DNA of 64,000 nucleotides from Pseudo-nitzschia pungens (Eukaryota > Bacillariophyta > Bacillariophyceae > Bacillariales > Bacillariaceae). Positions within the stretch are counted from its first letter, which is position 1; every line of letters begins with the position of its first letter. Made by a program: the position numbers and the translations under genes. Shown piece after piece: positions 20,531 to 31,457 of this stretch. Location of the stretch: positions 364,501 to 428,500 of the forward strand of contig CM074760.1 of assembly GCA_037355855.1 (NCBI GenBank), read 5' to 3'. Under the pieces are notes generated by a model that was not told the origin of the DNA, ran no database searches, and was given only the letters and a program-made list of their open reading frames with translations.

Positions 20531-20882
20531 CGAAAGACGACGATTTAGACGAACATTTGGACAAAGGTACGCTAATACGATGATGATTTCGCCTAGGAAG
20601 ATTTTAGAATTATTACTCATCCCCAATTTAACCTTTCACGAAGACCACGAAGTTTTTGTTTTCGTGACATAGGAGGAAGAATTGAATACGACCAGGGAAG
20701 ACGACGACGGAAGACAACAACGGAAGACGACAACGACGCAAGGAAGACGACGCAAACGACGCAACGAAGACGACGCAAACGACGCAACGACGATTAGCGG
20801 ACGCAAACGACGCAACGAAAACGACGCAACGAAGACGACGCAAACGACGCAACGACGATTAGCGGAAGGGGCGGAAGGCACG

Positions 20883-21989
20883 ATGAAGAAAGGCACGACA
20901 ACAATGACAGGGAACGAAATGTCCAAAAGAGGCCTCTACAAAAAAGCCAAAAGGAAAGCTGCTAAGGAAGCGAGAAGAAGAATGACATCCAATTTTATCA
21001 AAAATGCACCACCCAAGTCGAAAACCCACACCACCTATAAACACGTGGCTAGGATAAGACCAAGAATCGATGAACCTACTCATTCACCAACATCCAATAA
21101 CGTCGTCAAAACACAGCTGAAGAGGGTAAGCAACAACGATCTATTTTACAAAGGTAAATTTTTTGTAACGAAATGGGATAAAGAGAAAGTTGAATCCAAC
21201 AAATACGAATGGAATGACGTTGTGTCTATTGATCCGCAACCGAAGATGAAACCTTTCGAGACCATGGATAGTACAGAGGATAACCACCTAATTGCAGTGG
21301 ATCGATCGCAACCATCACTGCGAATATTTGCCAAAGCATCTAGAACAGAAGCGAGAAAACATCTGGCTGCAACCAACAATATCCGATATACAAGAATGTT
21401 TGCAGAAGATGTTGTTGCAGTGAAACCAACAGTTGAAAGAGGATGTGAGTGTGGTAGCGTCGATGATGGGTATGCCATTGTTGGTATTCGACCCAACCGT
21501 GCAAGTCGTGGCATAGGTCAGTATGCGTTCAAAAAGAATGTGGGGGAACGGAAACAGGCAGATTTGAACATGGTTGCATCTCATATTGTCAATGAATTGG
21601 AGGATACTATACGTCCCCTTCGGAATTTGTTTGGTCATGAAATTTCGGTGATACGTCAGGTGGTGAGGCAAACAACACTTGAAACGGTTGGCGATAGTCA
21701 CTATGTCGCCTTTTCAACGGGTAAGAATTACCACTCCAAATGCCATACCGATCGTGACTATTACTACAGTCTTTTGACTGTGGTAGGTCCTCAGGGGGTA
21801 AAGGACGATGAAGTTATATATTATTTTATATTCCCTACGTACGGAATCAAAATTCCACTACGTTCTGGGGAAGCACTGTTGTTTAACTCTACCATCTTGC
21901 ACAGCTGTTCGAATCCCAAATACGACGGTTGTTATATTATGAGCGCCTTCGTCCCATGTAGAACTGTACTCAGGGCCGATCCAATATAA
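20883..21989 (+). CDS. double-stranded beta-helix protein, 2OG-Fe(II) dioxygenase-like (possible TET/JBP relative), 368 aa
   Basis: The ATG at 20883 (MKKGTTTMTGNEMSKRG) opens a Lys/Arg-rich N-terminus (KKAKRKAAKEARRR) suited to DNA binding or nuclear entry. The C-terminal third carries HTD (His288, Asp290) in KCHTDRDYYYSLLTVVG. About 50 residues later comes IPLRSGEALLFNSTILHSCS with His340, then CYIMSAFVPCRTV. HxD plus a distal His after a G-x-x-L-x-F-N turn is the iron-binding layout of 2-oxoglutarate oxygenases. Fungal KDZ/Plavaka transposons are known to travel with TET/JBP-type DNA-base oxygenases, which makes that class attractive. The 2OG-contacting Arg is not certain. The gene is on the same strand as the transposase, about 3 kb upstream. 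The frame is intact; open frame further upstream has no ATG. Confidence 0.55.
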   Translation: MKKGTTTMTGNEMSKRGLYKKAKRKAAKEARRRMTSNFIKNAPPKSKTHTTYKHVARIRPRIDEPTHSPTSNNVVKTQLKRVSNNDLFYKGKFFVTKWDKEKVESNKYEWNDVVSIDPQPKMKPFETMDSTEDNHLIAVDRSQPSLRIFAKASRTEARKHLAATNNIRYTRMFAEDVVAVKPTVERGCECGSVDDGYAIVGIRPNRASRGIGQYAFKKNVGERKQADLNMVASHIVNELEDTIRPLRNLFGHEISVIRQVVRQTTLETVGDSHYVAFSTGKNYHSKCHTDRDYYYSLLTVVGPQGVKDDEVIYYFIFPTYGIKIPLRSGEALLFNSTILHSCSNPKYDGCYIMSAFVPCRTVLRADPI

Positions 21990-22084
21990 TAATATTGATT
22001 TACGATTTAAAGTTGATTTAGATAGTAGCGTTTTCAAAACGCCGCCGTTGTTGTTCGAAACGCCGCCTTTGTTATTCGAAACGC

Positions 22085-22600
22085 ATTGCCTTGTAAATCA
22101 TTCCTACGATCGATTCCAAGCCGGTGTGGTATACGATCGATTCCAAGTCTGTGTTGTAATTCATTCCCCCTACGATCGATTCCAAGCCGGTGTGGTATTC
22201 ATTCCCCTTACGACCGATTCCAAGTAAACCTATACGATCCAAGCGTACAATCCATCGATCGTAGCCGGTACTAGTTTGTTTCTTCCAACCAATACGATCC
22301 AAGTGTACGATCCATCGATCCAAGCCGGTGCCTAAGATCCATCGATCCAAGCCGGTAGTTGGTTCCTTCCAACCCATACGATCCAAGTGTACGATCCATC
22401 GATCCAAGCCGGTGGTTTGTTCCTTCCAACCCATACGATCCAAGCGTACGGTCCATCGATCTCAGCAAACCTACTATGATTCATCCCAAACACCGATCGA
22501 TTCAGCAACCATACGATTTTTCCAAACCCCGATCGATTCAATAGTTCGAATCGATCGAATGAAACGCCGGTACGAATCGATCGATTGATCCGCAAGTACT
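22085..22600. repeat. array of GATCGATTCCAAGCC / TACGATCCAAG words
   Basis: The first part repeats cgatcgattccaagccggt about every 50 bp. The second repeats a ~57-bp unit containing ccatacgatccaag, cgatccatcgatcc and gtttgttccttccaa. The array is rich in CGAT palindromes and has no coding capacity, though it yields artefact ORFs in several frames. Confidence 0.75.
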
Positions 22601-24244
22601 TGTCCATCTAGTTCGATTGCCATCGATGGATTGATCAGCCTGTGTGGTGATAGTTAGTTTGATAGCCATTCCGATTGTTCGTTCGACTGTGATAGTTCGT
22701 TTGATTGCGATTCTGATACTAGTTACCTGGATTCCGATAGATATGGTTGATTGTTGAAGTGGGGGCGCAGGGAGAATGCTAAGCAAACCCCCCACTTGAC
22801 TTTTAAGGCAAGCCCGAACCTATCAGTTTCTTCTCCAAACGGGCTGCCAGAGGCACTTTGTATGTGGAGATGAGGCACCGACGACACCTGGACTGATACG
22901 GTCAGTTATCCAAACCGTCGCTGTGTACGGAGGTTTTCCAATGAACAAAGGTGGTAACAACTGCTGCAAGCAGTTGAAACCACCGCGGGGCCACCGCAAG
23001 TTCTATTGGAATCACTCCTTTAAAGACACCAGCAGCCTTGTTGAAAAGACCTCAATCACAGCAAAATTATGCAAGGTTCACCACCCTGTCCCACCAGGGC
23101 CACTGCATTTTGCTATGTAAAAGATCCTTCCCTTGTGGTTACACCCAACGATGACTCCGACTTGAGGAACCCAACGAAGACTCCGACTTGAGGAACCCAA
23201 CGAAGACTCTGACATGAGGAAACCACCATCTCCAGTCTAGAGAGACATTTAGCAACCATGCATACCTTGATCCAGAGTCATAGTGGAGGTATTAGGTTGT
23301 CGTCCCTCTCCATGGTATCTCAACAGTGCGCTCGTACAGCTAGTGGTATGATCTCAGGGAGCTACCCCACCACTAGGCTAGCCCTGTACATTGAGTTAGC
23401 CCTGAAGAGAATCCCATGGTGACCTTCGATCCGACGTTGTTGTGTGAATCCGAAGTATGAATTCAGTTTTGCCAGGATGCAAAACTAGAATTGTGATCTT
23501 ATACTGTTGTTGGAAAATGGAGAAATGAAAATTCTAATTCCACTATTGCAACTGCTGGTGGTGATACTTCCACTATTCTGAGTGTTACTTTCATTACTGA
23601 TCTAGTAGCGTGTTGATTTTGAAACAACTCAGGTTTAATTTGGATACTTCTATATGTACACTTCACTAGAATCACAGAGTACAATTTACAGGAAATATGA
23701 AAAATCCAAAATTGATTCACGCTATCACATAGTACAATTTACAGGAAATATGAAAACAACCAAAATTCACTCACAAAAGTTTAGGTTTTAACTGGTTACT
23801 TACTACATGTACACTTCATTAGGCTTACAAAGTACATTTTATAGTAATCATGAAACCATTAAAATTTATTCACAGAAATGTTTATTAGCCAACAGACACC
23901 ACTTAAAATCAGAAATTGATTCACGTTCCTATTGAACTATCAACAGACAAAACTTAATTTCATCGTGGTCATGTTAATGTACCAACAGACAACAAATTTA
24001 ATCACATTAATGTGGTTTACCTTCCAACAGACAACACTTATCAACCCAAAATTTTATCATGTAATTGTTCACCAGACAAACTTTTAATCCCACATCAGCA
24101 GTAATATTCCATTAATTGATTTACATAAGTCATTTGTCTTTCATATCTACTAACATTCGTCTCTTAGTAGGAGCTAAGGTATGATACACTCTATCGTTCC
24201 TGTTAGAGGACCCTACTATCATGCAGTACCATCCCAAAGTACAT
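22601..24244. other. noncoding interior of the element, possible retroelement relic
   Basis: From 22752 the DNA changes character (tgttgaagtggggg, then GC-rich to about 23500). It includes a 65-codon ORF (22923-23120, MYGGFPMNKGGNNCCKQLK) and copies of cgaagactccgacttgagga. It could be a decayed LTR-type insertion, but no polymerase motif or matching LTR pair is visible. From 23500 to 24244 the sequence is AT-rich with loosely repeated acaacaccaacagaca words. Confidence 0.35.
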
Positions 24245-24735
24245 CAAATACATGTGACATCCAAACCATCCGGTGTTTTGGACTCGGACTTTTTCCGTAG
24301 TCCCAAGGATACATAGGGTGAGGACTATTGGCGCTGGAATGGTTAAAATATTCCATATATTGATTTGCATAGGTCATTTTGTACATTTTCTAGTATAAAA
24401 TGGCAGTACTGGAGGAAATATGCATGAAATACATGTGACATCCAAACCATCCGGTGTTTTGGACTCGGACTTTTTCCGTAGTCCCAAGGATACATAGGGT
24501 GAGGACTATTGGCGGTGGAATGGTTAATATATTCCATATATTGATTTGCATAGGTCATTTTGTACATTTTCTAGTATAAAATGGCAGTACTGGAGGAAAT
24601 ATGCATGAAATACATGTGACATCCAAACCATCCGGTGTTTTGGACTCCGACTTTTTCCGTAGTCCCAACCATACATAGGGTGAGGACTATTGGCGGTGGA
24701 ATGGTTAAAATATTCCATATATTCATCATGAAGAT
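24245..24735. repeat. 181-bp tandem repeat, 2.7 copies
   Basis: The landmark catccaaaccatccggtg recurs at 24258, 24439 and 24620, exactly 181 bp apart, with few differences between copies. It contains ttccatatattgatttgcat and tactggaggaaatatgcat. No coding capacity. Confidence 0.9.
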
Positions 24736-25060
24736 GCAAAATAATATACAGATAAAGCAAGCACTAAATAGGACAAAAAGTGATAGAAGTGGACGTGGCT
24801 TGAACCGACAGGAGCACAGAGTGACACAGACGCCAGTGTCACCACTAATTCACAATTGACTTAATGACACCATCATTTTTTTCTTTTTTAGCTGATCGTT
24901 TAATGCATGTGCTGTACTCAATGAGTGTCTTTCCGTAACGATTTTCGTTCTTCCTTCCTTTATTGACACCACAAGGTATTGGTGAAATTAATGATAACAA
25001 CGTCACGAATATTGCTGTCCTTTCAGACCATGACGAAATCATTATCCTCGTTTTGACGTG

Positions 25061-28000
25061 ATGCCAAACAAAAGAAAGTATTCCGATGGTGTTAAAATCC
25101 AGGCAGACTTCTACTGTCTGGCATGTTTTAAGAACACGAACACATTAAAAAAATTTCGTGGGTACAAGAGAGTGTCTAAAAACGATCACTCGTCTTTCAG
25201 ATACGTATGCGGCGGGCTTACAAGCCACTTGAGCAGGTCAGGTGAATGCAGCAGATACTACTATCATAATGTAGTAGATAAAACAGCCGCGTCTGTTTTC
25301 GAAACAGACCACACGGGTGGAGGTACGGCGGGCCGACACAACCCATCCAGTTTTTCGTTGACGATGACAGCGAATGGTCCCCAGGGAGGGTTGGCATCCG
25401 ATAGAATTTCGACCGGGAACCAGAATGAGGATTTAAATAGGCAAGTGGTACCAGACGTTATGGTACCACCTATTGAGCGCAATGTTATACAATCGTATTT
25501 AGCAGCGGCACCAGACGTAAATGAAGAAGAAGACGGAAATGAAAACGAAGACAATGGCGAATGTACACTGATGGATGATGCAAATGAACCCAAAAGTACG
25601 GAATCAGATGCACTCAATAACATGGAACAGATGTTCCGTTCCAACCTTATACCTGATACAACTCAACAGGTACACGTTGAAATCAAGCTCATGAATCTAA
25701 TGTCAAGACATCGGTTGCAATTAGGTACATTTCAAACCATAATGAATTGGGCGAAGGAATGCCAGAACCTCCCTGGTTTTGATTTCCGTATGGCAAAAGT
25801 CAGAAAACGCGAAGTTGTTTTCCGAGAAATACAGAAGCATGTCAAAATTACCCAGCACAAGATTTGAACCGAAGATAGTTACTTGGCTGCCAGACAAGAA
25901 ACCAGCTCAGATCTACGTTCGAGATTTTAAAGATGCACTGTATTCTCTTCTATCCAATAGTGAGCTGATGTGTGACGAAAATCTCTCATTTCCAAGTAAA
26001 ACAACTCCACTGCAGCCAGACAATGATCCTGCCATAACGGAAGACACATACATTTCAGAGCTTCATCACGGAACTTGGTGGACGGACTCGTGGAAGTTAA
26101 CGTGCCAGCAAAACGCAGAGCCTTCTGAAATTTTGGTACCACTGATTTTTTACATGGACGGGATCAGCCTGGACGCACATGGCAGATTGTCTCTGACTCC
26201 TCTCAATATGACTCTAGGTATTTTCAGTGTAGAGACAAGAAAACGCCCAGAAGCTTGGACTACTATTTATTTCCATCCAGACAGCGAATGGGAAAACACC
26301 CATCATTCAAGGAAAGCTACGCCGACGGAAGGGGTACAGAACATTCACAATGCGATCGCCGTTGCACTAGAATCGTTGCGGGAAATTGATGCCGGAGGGG
26401 ATGGAATTCTGTGGGATTACCTTCCGTATGCAGGGAAAGTATGGAGTGTTAGAATGAAATTTGCGATTGCATATGTTGTAGGAGATACAGAACTCCATGA
26501 CAAGCTTTGTGGAAAATACGGATCACGATCGGCCAGGGTTAAAAAACTATGCAGACACTGTGATTGTGCAACAACTGCGATCAATAAGCCAGCAGCGCAA
26601 CAACATGTAAAACTGTGGAAACCGGAAGACTTTCGAAATACCAAACGGAGAAGATGCAACGGATTATTTCAAACAACAATCACACCATCGTATCCAGAAC
26701 GCATTCCACAGTTTAAATTTTGGGTCAAATCTCAATAACATACATCTGGCAACACCAGGTGAAACACTGCATATGCATCAATTAGGGGTAGCCAGGCGAT
26801 GTGTGGAAGCAATAGAACAACAGTTGGTAAACACTACTGTTGAATGTAAATACGCCATGAACGTAAAGAAAGGGAGGGCGACGGTGGAAGCACTTGGCTA
26901 TATTGCTCAAAGATATGGTGCGCTCCTATCAAGACAATCCGACAGGGATTTTCCTAAAACTAAATTTGGAACGAGCATTATGTCCATTGCAAAAAAAGAA
27001 GGAAAAGACTACAGCGGTATGCTATTGTGCATCCTTGTAGCACTGGCGTCCGAAGGTGGGCAAGAGATAGTGGGGGATATGAGATTTGCAACAACACAAA
27101 TTGACGTAATTGAACAGATCATATCAATGGAAGAGTTCCTCAAACATGGAAGAATTACTCCAAAACGTCTCCGGAATCTACCAAAAACGATAATTCATTT
27201 TATTAACACAATCAATACTGCATGTATTCGGAAGGGAATGGGGACGAGACTCATCAAGAACCATCTGTATTTTCACATCCCGGAGTACATAAAGTTGTGG
27301 GGACATCCACTGGGGTGGGATAGTAGCTTCAGTGAGAGTCATCACAAGACCGAGGTGAAGGCTCCAGCAAAAAACACGCAGCAAAACGCAGCTACGTTGA
27401 TTAGCCAAACAACAAAACGACAAACGGAAAAGTTGCTGTTGCGTACTGCCAATATGTGTTACGGGTTGAAGGAAAAGCAGGAAGACCCGACAGAGAAACC
27501 AAGACCAAAGAAAGCCGGGTCTCTATTCAAAATACACCGTGACGGCCAACAAAATAAGGGAAGCATGACGTGGCATAGAACATCAAATAAGGACAAACCG
27601 TTTTTGCCATCGATAATTCTGGACTTTGTCTGCGATTCGGTGTTGCCGTTACTAGTTGATGGCACATCGGTAGAAGCATTCACAGAACACAATCGATGGG
27701 ATTCAACAAACAAGGTCGGATATTTGTTTCGATGCCATCCCTCATACAGATCGACATCTGGGCAAGTGAATGCGGTTTGGATGGATTGGGTACTGATCAG
27801 TGTTGATTCGAAAGCAATCCCGTGTCAGATTCTATGTTTTCTTGAACTAGATAACCTGAAACGTCCAACGGGTAGAGTGAATAATTACCCAATTGAAAAC
27901 GAAGGTCTTTATGCCGTCGTTAGAAAATTCAAGAAAGAGCCCACAAGGTCGAAGTCAACATTTGTTTCCAGGGGTACTTTGGAAGATGGTTTCTTTGTAT

Positions 28001-28221
28001 TCAACACAGACGCAATTTTATCAGATATTGCTGTTGTACCAGAGTTGAATAAAGACGGAAGTATCTTGTCTGCAACCAGGTGGTTAGTAGTTGCTAATCG
28101 TGGAGCTTGGTTGGACAGTTTTGAAGAAAGGAATGAGGGCATGGCTTCTACATCATATGCAACACTTTACAGTCAATGTCCATTGGCCAAAGACATGGAC
28201 GACACGGAGGAAGAGGAATGA
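25061..28221 (+). CDS. KDZ/Plavaka-like DDE transposase, frame broken twice
   Basis: Three overlapping frames together read as one protein of about 1052 aa. Piece one (25061-25867) has a Cys-rich N-terminus (CLAC, then GGLTSHLSRSGEC), probably a zinc finger. Piece two (25779-26738) has YVRDFKDALYSLLSNSELM, then LVPLIFYMDGISLDAHGRLS (first acidic candidate, Asp codon 26157-26159), ETRKRPEAW, GGDGILWDYL and VGDTELHDKLCGKYG with CRHCDC. Piece three (frame reaching 28221) has DYFKQQSHHRIQNAFHSLNF, GETLHMHQLGVARRC and DSSFSESHHKTEVKAPAKNT, the last fitting the conserved late Glu (codon 27334-27336). This order matches Plavaka-type transposases of the KDZ group. Breaks fall at 25844-25847 (AAAA) and 26643-26645 (AAA); one base less in each restores continuity. 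Confidence 0.75.
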
Positions 28222-28706
28222 GTAAGAAATAATAATAGTAGTATTTTTTTTTATGTGGTAGAGGTAGTAGTGTTAGTACTACTAGTAGCTAGTAATTGTA
28301 GTAATAATCGAGGTGATAGAGGTAGGTTCTTAGCAATAGTACTACTAATAGTAATGTATCTGTACCAAATAAGATGGAGGAAGAAGTGAACGTTAGAATG
28401 ACTGGTACAGAAATTATAAGTGAGGAAAATTGGCGCGGGCCGGAATGCTTCCACCTTGAGAGGATGCAGAGCTTACAGAGAATAGCGTGTGGAGGATAAG
28501 TACTTTTTTGGCAACAGAAAAATGGCGCGGCATGACGGCTTGCATTAATAGAGGAAGCCGTCCAGTAATTTTTTGATGTGGACATGATTTTTGTTGTTTC
28601 TGGTTGTGTGTACTAAACCAAAGTTGGCATCGTTCTCATAATTGAGTAACACAACTGATTGAAAACAAGTTTTCAGAAATTCCATCCATTTAGAACCTTA
28701 ATCACC
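28222..28706. other. spacer between transposase and next gene
   Basis: AT-rich with scattered TAGTA words. No gene. It should hold the transposase 3' end and the promoter of the next gene. Confidence 0.5.
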
Positions 28707-30401
28707 ATGAATAGAGAAGCATTGGAACTGGCTAAAGAGGCTGGGAGTTATAGTACAGTCTCGGCTAATGTGAACAGTCCAAGAAAGAATCGCAGTGGAT
28801 TATCCCTACCCGATCCCAATGTGATAACACCAACTGTGGCGTCGGCGTCGTCACGGAAGCAGCAGCAGCCATCGACGAAGAAGCAGCAGCAGCCATCGAA
28901 GAAGCAGCAGCAGCCATCGAAGAAGCAGCAGCAGCCATCGAAGAAGCAGCAGCATCGGAAGACGAAGAACACAAATAAACCCCAACCCACCAAAACGCCA
29001 ATAGACAATGTGACCTTCAGCACAAGAGGGAATGTGAACTTCAACGCAAACGGGAACGTCATTGTTGCAGAGAATGCAAATATGACAGACCCAAGGACAG
29101 TGAGGAACAGTGGATGGGAGGACACAGTCGCAGAAACGAAGAGACGATTAGCTGAAATGGAGAAACGATTAGAAGAAAAGGAGAAACGACTAGAAGAGAA
29201 AGAGCGGAAATTGGTTGAAAAAGAGACAGAACTACAACGAGCGGAAAAGGAGAAAGACAACGTCGATAAGGAAGAAATCGAACGGAAACTTAGGATCCAT
29301 CAAGCGACGGTGTTGAGCCAAAGGGTGAGTCAGTATGTAAAGCTAAATATTTTTCAGAGTCATAAATTTGTGGATAAGAAAGAGTCGATCCAAATTCTGA
29401 AAACAATGATGAAGGAGGAACAGCTTCAACTACCGGAAGGCGTTGCCAAAAACGAATTCTACGAATACAACTGGGTGATAATCAGAACGGCGGTAAATAA
29501 CTTGAGAACTGCGGTGCAGTCTTTAGTTAGGAAGCATTGGATTGGTGAGTGCTACTAATGGTACTAATGTAAAATGATGTGGGAATGATTGTTACAATGA
29601 GCAAGTGGATGCCAATACTAACAAGCACATTGTTACCGATATATCGTTCCTGTTACAGATGACTTCAAGAAGGCCAGAACAAGGAGAAACGAATGGGTCC
29701 TGCCCGAAGGATTTCCTGGCACGCTAAAGCTTATAGAGACGGAGGATGATGATGCTCCCGTCCTGCATCCGAGCTATAGGAAGAAGGAAGGAGCAGATGA
29801 CTTCTATTATTTTGCGACCCGAATCTTGGCTGCATTCATGCCGTCAGTTTTTTCCCCAACATGGCAAAAAACAAAATTGATTGGTGAAATATATTCCGTG
29901 AGTGACGAGGCGTTTGCATTGGTTATAATTCATAACGAATATGCAAGGTGGGTGAATTACATGGAAAGAGTTGATGACAAAAGTATTCCTGAGGTTAGCA
30001 AAAAATATTGTGACCCGAGAAGTGGAAACGAGGAGGGTTGGTCGGAAGATGGAATAGAAATGTATGAAAGAGTGTGTGAAGAACTGATGGATATCCGCTT
30101 CCCTGAATACAATCTACCGGTAGGGGGAGAAGAAGACAAAGAAGAAGACGAGGAAGAAGACGAGGAAGAAGACGAGGAAATCATCGAGGCAAGGGAAAAA
30201 GCGAAAAAGCAAAAAGAAAAAGTGAAAGATTTTGAAATCGCCATGATGAGACGAATCAACATGGCTTCGAAACGAAAAGGTGGAGGAGGTGTGGCGTTAC
30301 AATCAGATTCGGCTAGTAACAAGACAAAGAGAAAGAAGAGGAGAAAGCATATTGATCCAATAATGAGTAATGAGAGAAGGAAGTGGTTGGCGGAATTGTA
30401 A
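28707..30401 (+). CDS. spliced coiled-coil/acidic protein of the element, 526 aa, one intron
   Basis: Exon 1 is 28707-29544 (accATGAATAG) and exon 2 is 29659-30401. The 114-nt intron has a GTGAGT donor and TGTTACAG acceptor and keeps the frame. The protein starts MNREALELAKEAGSYSTV. It then has a (KKQQQPS)n tract, a strong heptad coiled coil (MEKRLEEKEKRLEEKERKL), and a conserved-looking block YVKLNIFQSHKFVDKKESIQ to VRKHWIDDFKKARTRRNEW that crosses the splice site. The second half has FYYFATRILAAFMPSVFSPT, GWSEDGIEMYERVCEELMDI, a poly-Asp/Glu stretch and Lys-rich patches. No enzyme motif. Its place downstream of the transposase, inside the TIRs, suggests a DNA-binding or transposition accessory protein. 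Confidence 0.65.
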
Positions 30402-30499
30402 AATGAATGGTAATATTGAGGTTCGTTAGTGATAGTTTAAATTAAAAGCAATTTGTGATTGGAATACCATAGGGTAGACAAAACGATTAGGGCTCCGTC

Positions 30500-31055
30500 T
30501 CCAAATGATGATCGTTGCGTGTAGAAACAATGGGCGTTGCCTCTTGAAATGATGGGCGTTCCGTCTAGAAATGATGGGCATTGCCTCCAAAAATGATGGG
30601 GGTTGGCTTTAAAAATGATGGGCGTTGCCTCTTGAAATGATGGGCGTTCCGTCTAGAAATGATGGGCGTTGCCTCTAAAAATGATGGGCGTTCCGTCTAG
30701 AAACGATGGGCGTTGCCTCTAAAAATGATGGGGGTTGCCTCAAAAAATGATGGGCGTTCCGTCTAGAAACAATGGGCATTGCCTCTTGAAATGACGGGCG
30801 TTCCGTCTAGAAACGATGGGCGTTGCCTCTAAAAATGATGGGGGTTGCCTCTTGGAATGATGGGCGTTCCGTCTAGAAACGATGGGCGTTGCCTCAAAAA
30901 ATGATGGGCGTTGCCTCAAAAAATGATGGGCGTTGCCTCAAAAAATGATGGGCGTTGCCTCAAAAAATGATGGACGTTGGCTCTAAAATTGATGGACGTT
31001 GCCTCAAAAATTAATGGGCGTTGCCTGTAAAAATGATAGGCATTGCCTCTAGAAT
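30500..31055. repeat. ~21-bp minisatellite, about 26 units
   Basis: The unit is AAATGATGGGCGTTGCCTCTA. A second flavour, GTTCCGTCT, alternates with GTTGCCTCT. The array ends about 115 bp inside the right terminus of the element. Confidence 0.9.
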
Positions 31056-31149
31056 ATTTATGGTACGGGACTGAAAAAATTAAGCCAGGGACAAAGAATG
31101 GGTGTAAAAATTTGACCCAAAAGGACCCGGCACGAAAATTTTCGACCCG

Positions 31150-31172
31150 GGTCTAAAATCAGTTATCAGACG
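31150..31172 (-). repeat. right terminal inverted repeat
   Basis: 23 bp. The minus strand reads CGTCTGATAACTG then ATTTTAGACC, 21/23 identical to the left end. It is followed outside by TAGTAGTAGTAG. Confidence 0.65.
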
Positions 31173-31457
31173 TAGTAGTAGTAGGTGATAGTGCTGCTTG
31201 ATTATCATGGTGATGCATCATGTTGTACCATGATGATGATGCATTCGTACTAGTAATGCTAGTACTAGTAGTAGTAGTAGTACTACGAGGAAAACGAACA
31301 GCAACGGCAGCATCCTCCTCGCGTTTTCTGTGGTATTTTGTGCAAAGTTCAAAAGTTGTGGCAGAACCGAACGAGAGAAATAAATCCCATCGACGAGGAC
31401 GACGAATGCAGTGGTTCGCGAAATTTAGTAGTTCCGGAATCCGTCCTCGGGGTTGCG

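Larger units (their letters stand above)
15535..31172. mobile_element. 15.6 kb TIR element with KDZ/Plavaka-like transposase and cargo genes
   Basis: The left end begins CGTCTAATAACTG and the right end, read inward on the minus strand, begins CGTCTGATAACTG. The 23-bp termini match at 21 positions. A TA dinucleotide lies immediately outside each end, as for a 2-bp target duplication. Both subterminal regions carry TTTCGACC/GGTCGAAA words and an AAAAATTAAG motif. Inside are four genes (18410-19012 -, 20883-21989 +, 25061-28221 +, 28707-30401 +) and several blocks of tandem repeats unlike the flanking DNA. The transposase assigns it to the KDZ-type DNA transposons, whose described members carry 8-bp target duplications; none is visible here, so the exact ends need proof. 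It may be a decayed or misassembled copy, because the transposase frame is broken twice. Confidence 0.65.

Noticed and set aside
13368..26738. Stop-triggered +1 frameshifting of the Euplotes type as cause of the frame breaks
   Set aside because: In the DUF819 gene the pre-shift frame stays open hundreds of bases beyond the shift point, and the restored motifs begin before the stop in the transposase.
15535..31172. The large element as a Polinton/Maverick or giant-virus insertion
   Set aside because: No DNA polymerase, retroviral-type integrase, capsid or packaging ATPase is seen, and the TIRs are short.
15527..31182. An 8-bp target duplication as reported for Zisupton-type elements
   Set aside because: The eight bases outside the two ends do not match; only TA is shared, and the right flank is a TAG microsatellite.
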